Assembly: GCF_000425465.1 (NCBI RefSeq)
Contig: NZ_AUDM01000010.1
Coordinates: forward strand, 1-64,000
Length of the DNA stretch: 64,000 nucleotides
Reading direction: 5' to 3'
Origin: Flavobacterium filum DSM 17961
GTDB lineage: Bacteria > Bacteroidota > Bacteroidia > Flavobacteriales > Flavobacteriaceae
The notes under the pieces are model-generated. The model searched no databases. It saw nothing but the letters and a program-made list of their open reading frames with translations, and had not been told where the DNA came from. The position numbers were made by a program, and so were the translations under genes. Shown in pieces: positions 36,308 through 44,318 of the stretch (its first letter is position 1; the number at the start of each line of letters is the position of its first letter).

Positions 36308-37370
36308 TTCTTAGCAAATAAAAAGCTAATATACCAAAAACAACGTTAGGAAACCAAACGGCTACAAAAGGTGAAATACTAGACTTTTCAGCCATAGTTC
36401 CGAAAATTTTATCAAAAAAGATAAATGTAAATGCGATTACAATTCCAATTGCAAGATTTACTCCCATTCCTCCTCTACGTTTCATAGAAGATACAGAAAC
36501 TGCTATAATTGTTAGGATAAATGCTGTAACAGGTAAACTATATTTTCGATATAAAACCACTAAATAAGTATCAATATTGCCATTTCCCCTCGCCTTTTCC
36601 TTTTCAATAAACTTAGTTAATTCTGTTAACGTTAATGTTTCTGCAATATAAACTACAGGCGTTAAATCTTCTAAATCAAAATTAAAAACAGTATCTCTTT
36701 TTTCAGCTTTTTCAAGAATATCACCATTTAAACCAACAGTTCTTTTTTGGTAATTAAACATCGTATAAGTGCTGTCTTTTTCATTCCATTTTATTCGATT
36801 CGCTGTTATTTTATAGTTCAATTTTTCTTTATCAAATTTTTCTAAGGTAAAATTGAAAGCTGTTTGCGAAATAGAATTAAAATTACTTACATAAATAAAT
36901 TCATCATCGCTAATTTGCCTGAAAACGTTTGAATTTTGCCTAACTTCTGGGTTATTCTTTAAATAAGTATATCGAAAATCGTTAAATCCTTTACTTGCTT
37001 TTGGGACTAGAAAAAAGCCCATGATTAAGGCAAACAAGGAAACCATTGTAGCACCAATAATATAAGGCCTTAAAAAACGAGTAAATGAAATTCCGGAACT
37101 TAAAATGGCAATAATTTCTGTATTATTAGCCAATTTAGATGTAAACCATATAACGGATAAAAACAGAAAAATTGGAAAAAGTAAATTGGCAAAATAAACA
37201 ATAAAATCTAAGTAATAAATGGCTACCGCAGAAAACGGTACTTTTGTTTCAAGAATTTTGTTGATTTTTTCCGCCACATCAATCACAATCCCAATAGGAA
37301 TAAACATCAACAACATCACTACGAATGTAACGATGTAACGTTTTAGGATGTATTTGTCAATAATTTTCAT
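36294..37370 (-). CDS. LptF/LptG family permease (YjgP/YjgQ)
   Basis: This 358-residue protein has three N-terminal membrane segments starting KYILKRYIVTFVVMLLMFIPIG, a periplasmic beta-jellyroll region (~140-260), and three C-terminal membrane segments, the LptF/G layout. With LptB it extracts lipopolysaccharide from the inner membrane. Which of LptF or LptG it is cannot be decided. It lies downstream of tgt after a 69-nt gap carrying a 9-bp tandem repeat, and overlaps the EamA gene. Confidence 0.88.
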   Translation of the reverse strand: MKIIDKYILKRYIVTFVVMLLMFIPIGIVIDVAEKINKILETKVPFSAVAIYYLDFIVYFANLLFPIFLFLSVIWFTSKLANNTEIIAILSSGISFTRFLRPYIIGATMVSLFALIMGFFLVPKASKGFNDFRYTYLKNNPEVRQNSNVFRQISDDEFIYVSNFNSISQTAFNFTLEKFDKEKLNYKITANRIKWNEKDSTYTMFNYQKRTVGLNGDILEKAEKRDTVFNFDLEDLTPVVYIAETLTLTELTKFIEKEKARGNGNIDTYLVVLYRKYSLPVTAFILTIIAVSVSSMKRRGGMGVNLAIGIVIAFTFIFFDKIFGTMAEKSSISPFVAVWFPNVVFGILAFYLLRNAKR

Positions 37371-37394
37371 TCGAAAAGGATTGTTGGATTGTTA

Positions 37395-37429
37395 GATTCT
37401 TTTGATTCTTTTGATTCTTTTGATTCTTT
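37395..37429. repeat. 9-bp tandem repeat (gattctttt), about four copies
   Basis: Copies begin at 37395, 37404, 37413 and 37422 (the last is partial), in the gap between tgt and the lptF/G-like gene. The copy number could vary by replication slippage and alter expression of the downstream genes. Confidence 0.8.
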
Positions 37430-37439
37430 AGATAAAAAA

Positions 37440-38570
37440 TTACAACCGTTGACTCATTTGTTTCACCATTTGATCTTTCCATACTCTGAAATCTCCGGCT
37501 AAAATATGTTTTCTAGCTTCTCTAACTAACCACATATAAAATCCCAGATTATGAATGGTTGCAATTTGTTTTCCTAAATATTCATTAGCAGCAAACAAAT
37601 GACGAAGATACGCTTTTGTGTATTCTGTGTCCACAAAAGTGATTCCCATTTCATCAATTGGCGAAAAATCATCTTCCCACTTTTTATTTTTGATGTTAAT
37701 CGTTCCATTTGCCGTAAATAGCATTCCGTTTCGAGCGTTTCGGGTTGGCATGACACAATCAAACATATCTATTCCTAAAGCAATATTTTCCAGAATGTTG
37801 ATTGGTGTTCCAACTCCCATCAGATAACGAGGCTTATCTTGAGGCAAAATAGCGGTCACAACTTCTGTCATAGCATACATTTCCTCTGCCGGTTCACCAA
37901 CGGATAAACCACCAATGGCATTACCTTGAGCACCAGCATTAGCGATATATTCAGCTGATTGTTCTCGCAAATCTTTATACGTACTTCCTTGAACAATGGG
38001 GAAAAAAGTCTGTTCATAACCATACTTAAATGGCAATTTATCTAAATGTGCAATACAACGATCCAACCAACGATGTGTCATATGCATCGAACGTTTGGCA
38101 TAACGATAATCACACGGATAAGGCGTACACTCGTCAAAAGCCATGATAATATCAGCTCCAATCGTTCGTTGAATTTCCATTACACTTTCAGGAGAAAAAA
38201 AATGATACGAACCATCAATGTGGCTTTTGAATTTTACCCCTTCTTCTTTAATTTTTCGATTGGAAGAAAGAGAATACACCTGATAACCACCACTATCAGT
38301 TAAAATATTTCTATCCCAATTCATGAATTGATGCAAACCACCTGCTTTTTCTAAAATATCTGTTTGCGGACGTAAGTATAAATGATAAGTGTTTCCCAAA
38401 ATGATATCGGGATTAATGTCATTTTTCAACTCTCGTTGATGCACTCCTTTTACGGAAGCAACCGTTCCTACCGGCATAAAAATGGGTGTTTCTATTACAC
38501 CATGATCCGTTGTGATACTTCCTGCTCTTGCTTTAGAGTTGGCATCTGTGGCTAATAAATCAAACTTCAT
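37440..38570 (-). CDS. tgt: tRNA-guanine transglycosylase
   Basis: This 376-residue enzyme exchanges guanine for a queuine precursor at position 34 of GUN-anticodon tRNAs. Visible are LTDSGGYQVYSL with the general-base Asp, MAFDECTPYPC, QGSTYKDLR, GGLSVGEP and the nucleophile region MFDCVMPTRNARNG. The usual CxCxxC zinc ligands expected between FSPID and KAYLRHLF are missing (EMGITFVDTEYT instead), so the canonical zinc site appears lost. The lptF/G-like gene follows on the same strand. Confidence 0.95.
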   Translation of the reverse strand: MKFDLLATDANSKARAGSITTDHGVIETPIFMPVGTVASVKGVHQRELKNDINPDIILGNTYHLYLRPQTDILEKAGGLHQFMNWDRNILTDSGGYQVYSLSSNRKIKEEGVKFKSHIDGSYHFFSPESVMEIQRTIGADIIMAFDECTPYPCDYRYAKRSMHMTHRWLDRCIAHLDKLPFKYGYEQTFFPIVQGSTYKDLREQSAEYIANAGAQGNAIGGLSVGEPAEEMYAMTEVVTAILPQDKPRYLMGVGTPINILENIALGIDMFDCVMPTRNARNGMLFTANGTINIKNKKWEDDFSPIDEMGITFVDTEYTKAYLRHLFAANEYLGKQIATIHNLGFYMWLVREARKHILAGDFRVWKDQMVKQMSQRL

Positions 38571-38709
38571 AAATATTTTTTACAAAGGGGCAAAGATAGT
38601 GGATTTCCAATTTTAATCATTTCTTTTATGAATTTTTTATGGATGCTAAACAGTTGCTTTTTAACAATTTTTCTTGAAAACTTTTCAAAAAACGACACTC
38701 TATTATAAG

Positions 38710-38737
38710 TTGAAATCTAAATATTGACTTACCTTTG
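38710..38737 (+). promoter_or_regulatory. Promoter of the transketolase pair
   Basis: TTG (38710-38712), a 17-bp spacer and TACCTTTG (38730-38737) match the -33/-7 consensus. It lies 25 nt before the ATG at 38763 and rules out the upstream in-frame start at 38724. Confidence 0.65.
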
Positions 38738-38762
38738 CGGCAGTTTAACTTTTACAATAAAA

Positions 38763-39611
38763 ATGAAACCCAACACACAACAATTAAACGATTTTTCAAC
38801 TCAAGTGAGAAGAGATATTCTTCGCATGGTTCATGCCGTTAATTCAGGTCACCCTGGTGGTTCTCTTGGTTGTACTGAATTTTTTGTCGCTCTTTATCAA
38901 GTGCTAATGGAGCGTAAAGAAGGATTTGACATGAACGGAAATGGAGAAGATTTATTTTTCTTATCAAACGGTCATATTTCTCCTGTTTTTTACAGCGTTT
39001 TAGCCAGAAGCGGTTATTTTCCGGTATCGGAATTAGCAACTTTCCGATTGATTAATTCTAGATTACAAGGTCATCCTACTACGCATGAAGGTTTACCGGG
39101 AATTAGAGTAGCTTCCGGTTCTTTAGGACAAGGAATGTCAGTTGCTATTGGTGCAGCTTTAGCCAAAAAATTAAACCATGACAACCATTTGGTTTATTCT
39201 TTGCATGGTGATGGTGAATTGCAAGAAGGACAAAATTGGGAAGCCATGATGTATGCCGCAGCCTACAAAGTAGATAACTATATTGCAACTATTGATGTAA
39301 ACGGCAAACAAATTGACGGTTCGACTGATGAAGTGCTTCACATGGGAGATTTAAGAGCTAAATTTGAAGCTTTTGGTTGGGATGTTTTTGAAATTAAAGA
39401 AGGAAATAACATTGAAGCTATTATTGCCGGAATGACCGAAGCCAAATCAAGAACCGGAAAAGGAAAACCGGTTTGTGTATTACTTTACACCGAAATGGGT
39501 AATGGGGTTGATTTCATGATGCACACACATGCATGGCACGGAAAAGCTCCAAATGACGAACAACTGGCAAAAGCTTTGGCTCAAAACCCTGAAACTTTGG
39601 GTGATTATTAA
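38763..39611 (+). CDS. Transketolase, N-terminal (TPP-binding) subunit
   Basis: This 282-residue protein carries the thiamine diphosphate-binding half of transketolase: MVHAVNSGHPGGSLG at the start, SGSLGQGMSVAIGAALA, and the TPP/Mg motif GDGELQEGQNWEA. The C-terminal half is encoded by the next gene, 16 nt downstream. Together they move two-carbon units between sugar phosphates in the pentose phosphate pathway. The split form is known in many bacteria and archaea. The start was chosen from the promoter position. Confidence 0.93.
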   Translation: MKPNTQQLNDFSTQVRRDILRMVHAVNSGHPGGSLGCTEFFVALYQVLMERKEGFDMNGNGEDLFFLSNGHISPVFYSVLARSGYFPVSELATFRLINSRLQGHPTTHEGLPGIRVASGSLGQGMSVAIGAALAKKLNHDNHLVYSLHGDGELQEGQNWEAMMYAAAYKVDNYIATIDVNGKQIDGSTDEVLHMGDLRAKFEAFGWDVFEIKEGNNIEAIIAGMTEAKSRTGKGKPVCVLLYTEMGNGVDFMMHTHAWHGKAPNDEQLAKALAQNPETLGDY

Positions 39612-39627
39612 TCTCTTGAACAACACT

Positions 39628-40581
39628 ATGAAAAAATATACAAACACAGGAAATAAAGATACCCGCTCTGGTTTTGGAGCCGGATTGACTGAATTAGGTC
39701 AAAAAAACGAAAATGTTGTGGCACTTTGTGCTGATTTAATTGGTTCTTTAAAAATGGATGACTTTAAAAAAAATCATCCGGAACGATTTTTTCAAATTGG
39801 AATTGCTGAAGCCAACATGATTGGTATTGCGGCTGGTTTAACCATTGGTGGAAAAATTCCTTTCACCGGAACATTTGCTAACTTTTCAACCGGAAGAGTG
39901 TATGACCAAATCAGACAATCTGTGGCGTATTCTGATAAAAATGTAAAAATTTGTGCTTCGCATGCCGGATTAACTTTAGGTGAAGATGGAGCAACACATC
40001 AAATTTTAGAAGATATCGGTTTGATGAAAATGCTTCCGGGCATGACAGTGATTAATACGTGTGACTTCAATCAAACAAAAGCGGCAACGTTAGCCATTGC
40101 TGACCATCACGGACCGGTATATCTGCGATTCGGACGACCTTCAGTTCCAAATTTCACTCCTGAAAATGGAGAATTTCAAATTGGAAAAGCAGTTTTATTG
40201 AATGAAGGAACTGATGTTACTATTATCGCAACCGGTCATTTGGTTTGGGAAGCATTGTTAGCCGCTGAAAAATTAGAAGAAAAAGGTATTTCTGCCGAAG
40301 TAATAAACATTCACACCATTAAGCCATTAGACGAAGAAGCAATTTTAAAATCAGTTAAGAAAACAGGTTGTGTGATTACAGCTGAAGAACATAACATTTT
40401 AGGCAGTTTAGGCGAAAGTGTGGCAAGAACATTATCGTTAAACAACCCGGTTCCTCAAGAATATGTTGCTGTTCAAGATAGTTTTGGCGAAAGCGGAACT
40501 CCTGATCAGTTAATGGAAAAATACAAATTAAATCATGCTTCTATTATTGAAAAAGCAGAAGCTGTTTTAAAAAGAAAATAA
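39628..40581 (+). CDS. Transketolase, C-terminal subunit
   Basis: From the ATG at 39628 the protein has 317 residues. It holds the pyrimidine-binding domain (DTRSGFGAGLTELG, FFQIGIAEANMIGIAAGL, SHAGLTLGEDGATHQ) and the transketolase C-terminal domain (VTIIATGHLVWEAL, SFGESGTPDQLMEKY). An upstream in-frame start at 39529 would overlap the first subunit in another frame and is unlikely. It functions as a heterodimer with the preceding subunit. Confidence 0.93.
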   Translation: MKKYTNTGNKDTRSGFGAGLTELGQKNENVVALCADLIGSLKMDDFKKNHPERFFQIGIAEANMIGIAAGLTIGGKIPFTGTFANFSTGRVYDQIRQSVAYSDKNVKICASHAGLTLGEDGATHQILEDIGLMKMLPGMTVINTCDFNQTKAATLAIADHHGPVYLRFGRPSVPNFTPENGEFQIGKAVLLNEGTDVTIIATGHLVWEALLAAEKLEEKGISAEVINIHTIKPLDEEAILKSVKKTGCVITAEEHNILGSLGESVARTLSLNNPVPQEYVAVQDSFGESGTPDQLMEKYKLNHASIIEKAEAVLKRK

Positions 40582-40606
40582 CAATTTTCACCTTTTTACC
40601 TCAACA

Positions 40607-40635
40607 AAAAATCCCGAGAAATTCGGGATTTTTTT
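40607..40635. terminator. Bidirectional terminator after the transketolase pair
   Basis: Stem aaaaatcccga / tcgggattttt with a 5-nt loop and flanking T-tract, between convergent genes. Confidence 0.85.
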
Positions 40636-40649
40636 GTTTTTGTTTTATG

Positions 40650-41606
40650 TTATTGAAAACAACTCGGATCTAAGTGTCGTCGTAATCGACTTGTATTGGT
40701 TTGATTACCACTACAATCAGGAATATCATTGAATTGATAATATTGTTGCGGATCAGTGCTAGGAATTTTTAATTCATTTTTGGTTAAAACATTATCTCCA
40801 TCATCATTACTATCTAAAAAGTCCGGAAAACCATCACCATCTGTGTCTTGCAAGAAATAATCGGTTTGTCCGTTATAAATTTCATATTTGGATAAAATTC
40901 TGTCTCTATCATGATCATTATAATGAACACCTTTCAACTTAATTTGAAAAACTAAATTAGAATATGCCGGAAGATTTGTACCTCTTGGCAAATTAAAATA
41001 TCCTAAACCTGATGGAATAAAAACGATACAATTTCCAAAATTAATGTGTGTTAATGTTCCATCACCATTTTCAACTACAGATTCTGCAGATTTTAATTTT
41101 GGTAAAATTTGTCTGAAACCTGAAATAAATTCAATACTACTAGGAAAAGAAGTCCAAACCGGATTTGAAGTTCTATCAAACTCAACATTTTTTAGATTCC
41201 ACCCTCTGTAATCCACAAAAGAGGAATCAATGGTAGTTGGTCGTTCTCCTCCACCTTCATTTAACATTATATAGTATAACTTATAATCAACTGGATCATC
41301 AAAGCGACCATCAGTTTTGTAAGTATCTCTTACATCATTTTTAACGATAATACTTTGCAAAGGATATTCCGTTTGATTCCAAATAGAAATTTGCGTAAAA
41401 GGATTGGTAATTTTATTCATGGTTACATTCATATCTGAATCTACAACCATGTAATTGCTTTTAAGATATTCTTCAATAGCATAACCATCGGTAAGATATT
41501 GTTCATTTCTATCATTTGGTGGTACTGTTACAATCCCATCATCATCTTTTTTACAAGAAATAAACATCAAAGAAGAAACAATTAAAAGGAATACGATTTT
41601 TTTCAT
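40650..41606 (-). CDS. FKBP-like lipoprotein with a C-terminal Asp-rich (calcium-loop-like) segment
   Basis: The ATG at 41606 gives 318 residues starting with a lipoprotein signal (lipobox FISC, then KKDDD). Residues ~150-235 resemble an FKBP peptidyl-prolyl isomerase domain (FISGFRQILPKLK; FIPSGLGYFNLP; NLVFQIKL), as in gliding protein GldI-like lipoproteins. A tail follows with repeated DxDxD loops (DHDRDRILSKYE, DTDGDGFPDFLDSNDDGDN), as in EF-hand or thrombospondin type-3 repeats. It likely folds or stabilises envelope proteins with calcium. The FKBP call is moderate because active-site residues were not checked individually. Confidence 0.7.
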   Translation of the reverse strand: MKKIVFLLIVSSLMFISCKKDDDGIVTVPPNDRNEQYLTDGYAIEEYLKSNYMVVDSDMNVTMNKITNPFTQISIWNQTEYPLQSIIVKNDVRDTYKTDGRFDDPVDYKLYYIMLNEGGGERPTTIDSSFVDYRGWNLKNVEFDRTSNPVWTSFPSSIEFISGFRQILPKLKSAESVVENGDGTLTHINFGNCIVFIPSGLGYFNLPRGTNLPAYSNLVFQIKLKGVHYNDHDRDRILSKYEIYNGQTDYFLQDTDGDGFPDFLDSNDDGDNVLTKNELKIPSTDPQQYYQFNDIPDCSGNQTNTSRLRRHLDPSCFQ

Positions 41607-41692
41607 AGTTTGCAATAAAATAAACAATTTACTTTTCAAAAATTACCATTAAGTAATTCAAAAAAATAGTGCTGCAAGATACAATTTTGATT

Positions 41693-41700
41693 TATTTTTG
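41693..41700 (+). promoter_or_regulatory. -7 element of the S4-domain gene
   Basis: TATTTTTG matches TAnnTTTG, 30 nt before the ATG at 41731. Confidence 0.45.
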
Positions 41701-41730
41701 TAACACAATTAACGAATATTTCTGAATTAA

Positions 41731-42117
41731 ATGAGAGTTGATAAATATTTATGGTGCGTTCGCTATTTTAAAACCCGAAACATGGTTACTGAACTTTGCA
41801 AAAAAAACAATGTAAAAGTAAATGGCCACGTTGCTAAACCTTCAAAAGAAGTGTTTCCAGCTGATGAAATTTCGTTTCGAAAAGATCAAATATCCTACAC
41901 TATTAAAGTATTAGCCATTCCTGAAAGCAGAGTTGGAGCAAAGTTAGTAGATATTTACAGACAAGATACAACTTCACCCGAAGCATTTGCTCATTTAGAA
42001 TTATTAAAACTATCAAAAGAGCACTATCGAAAAACCGGTGAAGGACGTCCAACCAAAAAAGACAGAAGAGACTTAGAAAACTACACTACTGAATTTGATG
42101 CCGAAACAAATGAATAA
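41731..42117 (+). CDS. S4-domain RNA-binding protein (Hsp15/HslR-like)
   Basis: This 128-residue protein has an N-terminal S4 domain (MRVDKYLWCVRYFKTRNMV; KVNGHVAKPSKEV) and a basic C-terminal tail, as in HslR, which recycles 50S subunits with blocked peptidyl-tRNA after heat shock. It overlaps the next gene by 11 nt. Confidence 0.85.
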   Translation: MRVDKYLWCVRYFKTRNMVTELCKKNNVKVNGHVAKPSKEVFPADEISFRKDQISYTIKVLAIPESRVGAKLVDIYRQDTTSPEAFAHLELLKLSKEHYRKTGEGRPTKKDRRDLENYTTEFDAETNE

Positions 42118-42685
42118 AAAGTATTGGGAACAACGTTACCAAAACAAAGAAACCGGCTGGGATGCCGGTAGCATTACAACTCCAATAAAAGAATATATTG
42201 ACCAACTTCACGACAAAGAGATAAAAATACTTATTCCGGGTTGTGGAAATGGTCATGAATTTGATTATCTCATTCAAAATGGATTTACAAATGTATATGT
42301 TATAGACATTGCTGAAGAACCAATTCAGCATTTAAAATCAAAGAATCCATCCGTCTCTTCTTCTTTTTTTATTACTAATGATTTTTTTAATTTCGATGAA
42401 AGATTCGATTTAATCATTGAACAAACTTTTTTTTGTGCGTTATCGCCATTGTTGAGAAAAAAGTATGTTGAGAAAATGAACGCTCTATTACATGAAAATG
42501 GCAAATTGGTAGGTTTACTTTTTGATTTTCCACTCACTGAGGAAGGTCCTCCATTTGGTGGTTCAAAAAGTGAGTACAAAGCATTATTTGAACCTTACTT
42601 TTCTATTAAAACCCTCAAAAAAGCGTATAATTCCATTAAACCAAGAGAAAACAAAGAACTTTTTTTAATTGCCATAAAAAAATAA
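42107..42685 (+). CDS. TPMT-family SAM-dependent methyltransferase
   Basis: The ATG at 42107 gives 192 residues starting MNKKYWEQRYQNKETGWD, the usual family start; a second ATG four codons earlier is possible. The SAM-binding motif is ILIPGCGNGHE, followed by VYVIDIAEEPIQHL. The thiopurine methyltransferase family includes enzymes acting on sulfur, selenium or tellurium compounds and halides; the natural substrate is unknown. It overlaps the S4 gene, so the two are co-transcribed. Confidence 0.85.
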   Translation, partial: QMNKKYWEQRYQNKETGWDAGSITTPIKEYIDQLHDKEIKILIPGCGNGHEFDYLIQNGFTNVYVIDIAEEPIQHLKSKNPSVSSSFFITNDFFNFDERFDLIIEQTFFCALSPLLRKKYVEKMNALLHENGKLVGLLFDFPLTEEGPPFGGSKSEYKALFEPYFSIKTLKKAYNSIKPRENKELFLIAIKK

Positions 42686-42729
42686 AAAAACAATCATCAC
42701 AATTTCTGACTCAAAAAGTAGCAATTTGT

Positions 42730-42737
42730 TATCTTTG
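42730..42737 (+). promoter_or_regulatory. -7 element of the phosphoribosyltransferase gene
   Basis: TATCTTTG matches TAnnTTTG and ends only 6-12 nt before the two candidate ATG codons (42744, 42750), implying a very short or absent leader. Confidence 0.5.
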
Positions 42738-42749
42738 AAAAAAATGAAC

Positions 42750-43250
42750 ATGGGAAAAAACATCATTCTTAACTCAATTGAAATAAAGCACATTACCAAA
42801 CGAATTGCTTACCAAATCTATGAAACTTTTGTAGATGAACAGGAAATAATTATTGCCGGGATTTCAAAAAACGGCTTTGAATTTGCTAAAAAAATAGCAG
42901 AGGAAATAGAAAAAATTTCTTCTTTGCAACTTGTACTTTGTGAAGTTACTATTCAAAAAGATAATGTTTTTGCTCCCATTCAAACCTCTTTACAACCATT
43001 AGATTATCAAAACAAAGGTGTTATTTTAGTGGATGATGTTTTAAATTCTGGTGCTACCTTAATATATGGTGTAAAACATTTTTTAAATGTTCCGTTAAAA
43101 AAATTTAAAACCGCAGTTTTGGTAGATCGAAACCATAAAAAATATCCCGTGAAAGTAGATTTTAAAGGAATTTCGCTTTCTACCTCATCGCAAGAACATG
43201 TTGAAGTAATTTTTGAAAAAGAAAATGATGTGGCGTTTTTAACGAATTAA
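42750..43250 (+). CDS. Phosphoribosyltransferase domain protein (PyrR-like)
   Basis: The ATG at 42750 gives 166 residues (MGKNIILNS); an ATG two codons earlier is also possible. The PRPP-binding motif is VILVDDVLNSGAT. The general layout resembles PyrR-type type I phosphoribosyltransferases; the nucleobase specificity is not determined. The 3' end overlaps the convergent shikimate kinase gene by 12 nt. Confidence 0.82.
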   Translation: MGKNIILNSIEIKHITKRIAYQIYETFVDEQEIIIAGISKNGFEFAKKIAEEIEKISSLQLVLCEVTIQKDNVFAPIQTSLQPLDYQNKGVILVDDVLNSGATLIYGVKHFLNVPLKKFKTAVLVDRNHKKYPVKVDFKGISLSTSSQEHVEVIFEKENDVAFLTN

Positions 43251-43757
43251 TGCTACTAATTCATTTACTACTTCATTTACCTCTTTTTCATCCACGTTTA
43301 TTTTTATGTTTGCTTGATTATAAAAATAGGATCGATCAAATAAGTGTTTAGCTATAAATTCTTTTAAATCATTATCTTCAATCCCAGCAATCAAAGGACG
43401 TTGTGATTTTTGAGCTTTTAAACGTTGAAAAAGCGTCTCAACAGAAGCTTTGATGTAAACTGAAATTACATCCTCTTTTTGAAACAAATCCATGTTGTTG
43501 AAGTAACATGGAGTTCCACCACCTAAACTTAACACAATTTCTTCATCACGGTTTAAAATTTCAATCAAATACTGATGTTCTTTTTTACGAAAATATAGTT
43601 CCCCTTTGGTTTTAAAAAGCATTTCAATTGAAGTATTTTCACTTTTTTGAATATATTCATCTAAATCGATGAATTTTCTTTGGGTAATATTGGCCAATTC
43701 TTTTCCAAAAAAAGATTTTCCAGCTCCCATATAACCAAGTAAAACTATTTTTTTCAT
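43239..43757 (-). CDS. aroK: Shikimate kinase
   Basis: At 172 residues it is the family length. Walker A is GYMGAGKS (8-15). The shikimate-binding segments are IDLDEYIQ, ELYFRKKEHQYL and LSLGGGTPCY, and the lid carries QRPLI. It phosphorylates shikimate in aromatic amino acid synthesis. It is transcribed toward the phosphoribosyltransferase gene, and the two share 12 nt at their 3' ends. Confidence 0.93.
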   Translation of the reverse strand: MKKIVLLGYMGAGKSFFGKELANITQRKFIDLDEYIQKSENTSIEMLFKTKGELYFRKKEHQYLIEILNRDEEIVLSLGGGTPCYFNNMDLFQKEDVISVYIKASVETLFQRLKAQKSQRPLIAGIEDNDLKEFIAKHLFDRSYFYNQANIKINVDEKEVNEVVNELVALIR

Positions 43758-43828
43758 CTAATAAACTACTGTAAAATAAGGCATTAAGAAAGATTAACTC
43801 AAAAATGTAAATTTAAGACAAATTTGCT

Positions 43829-43859
43829 TTGAAAAATAAATAATAAGACCGTATATTTG
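43829..43859 (+). promoter_or_regulatory. Promoter of the tRNA cluster
   Basis: TTG (43829-43831), a 20-bp spacer and TATATTTG (43852-43859) match the -33/-7 consensus, 24 nt before the first tRNA. Confidence 0.65.
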
Positions 43860-43883
43860 CACCCGCATTCAAGAAATGCATTT

Positions 43884-43956
43884 GACTCGATAGCTCAGTT
43901 GGTAGAGCACAACACTTTTAATGTTGGGGTCCTGGGTTCGAGCCCCAGTCGGGTCA
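43884..43956 (+). tRNA. tRNA-Lys (TTT), copy 1
   Basis: A 73-nt cloverleaf: acceptor GACTCGA / TCGGGTC with discriminator A, anticodon stem CAACA / TGTTG with loop CTTTTAA (anticodon TTT at 43917-43919), and T-arm GGTTCGAGCC. CCA is not encoded. Confidence 0.97.
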
Positions 43957-44006
43957 CTTTAAACAACAAAATATAGCTTTAAAACATCGTCAAAAGTGTT
44001 TTAAAA

Positions 44007-44079
44007 GACTCGATAGCTCAGTTGGTAGAGCACAACACTTTTAATGTTGGGGTCCTGGGTTCGAGCCCCAGTCGGGTCA
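44007..44079 (+). tRNA. tRNA-Lys (TTT), copy 2
   Basis: Identical over 73 nt to the copy at 43884-43956, with a 50-nt spacer of unrelated sequence. Anticodon TTT at 44040-44042. A tandem duplication, probably co-transcribed with copy 1 and the tRNA-Leu. Confidence 0.97.
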
Positions 44080-44116
44080 CAAAAGAGACGTTGCATGCAA
44101 CGTCTTTACTTTTTTA

Positions 44117-44198
44117 GGCCACGTGGAGAAATTGGTAGACTCGCCATCTTGAGGGGGTGGTGCTGCAAGGCGTATGGGTTCGAATCCCATCGTGGTCA
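44117..44198 (+). tRNA. tRNA-Leu (GAG)
   Basis: An 82-nt class II tRNA with acceptor GGCCACG / CGTGGTC and discriminator A, anticodon stem CCATC / GGTGG with loop TTGAGGG (anticodon GAG at 44151-44153), a short variable arm, and T-arm GGGTTCGAATCCC. CCA is not encoded. Confidence 0.93.
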
Positions 44199-44289
44199 CA
44201 AAATTCTTATATTTTCCCTTTTTTGAAACTTTTTTTCTTCCAAATCACAAAAAAATGATTGTTTTTGTGTGGTGCTTCTTTTTTTTACT

Positions 44290-44303
44290 TAATTTTGTTT
44301 AAC
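44290..44303 (+). promoter_or_regulatory. Promoter and half-operator of the MerR/B12 regulator
   Basis: TAATTTTG (44290-44297) matches TAnnTTTG and overlaps TTGTTTAAC (44295-44303), the same 9-mer that forms both arms of the crtI operator. It lies 15-20 nt before the regulator ATG and suggests autoregulation. Confidence 0.55.
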
Positions 44304-44318
44304 GAAATAAAGAAAAGA

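Noticed and set aside
37395..37429. CRISPR-like array
   Set aside because: The 9-bp units are directly adjacent without spacers; no CRISPR array or cas gene was seen anywhere in the window.
39529..39627. N-terminal extension of the second transketolase subunit
   Set aside because: It would overlap the first subunit in another frame and adds residues unlike any transketolase; the ATG at 39628 gives the conserved start.
42730..42749. A definite leaderless transcript for the phosphoribosyltransferase gene
   Set aside because: The -7 element is very close to the ATG codons, but without a mapped transcription start the leader length cannot be claimed.
44044..44226. A 60-codon plus-strand open frame over the tRNA region
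   Set aside because: It overlaps tRNA-Lys copy 2 and tRNA-Leu, both well-formed, and has no protein similarity that I recognise.
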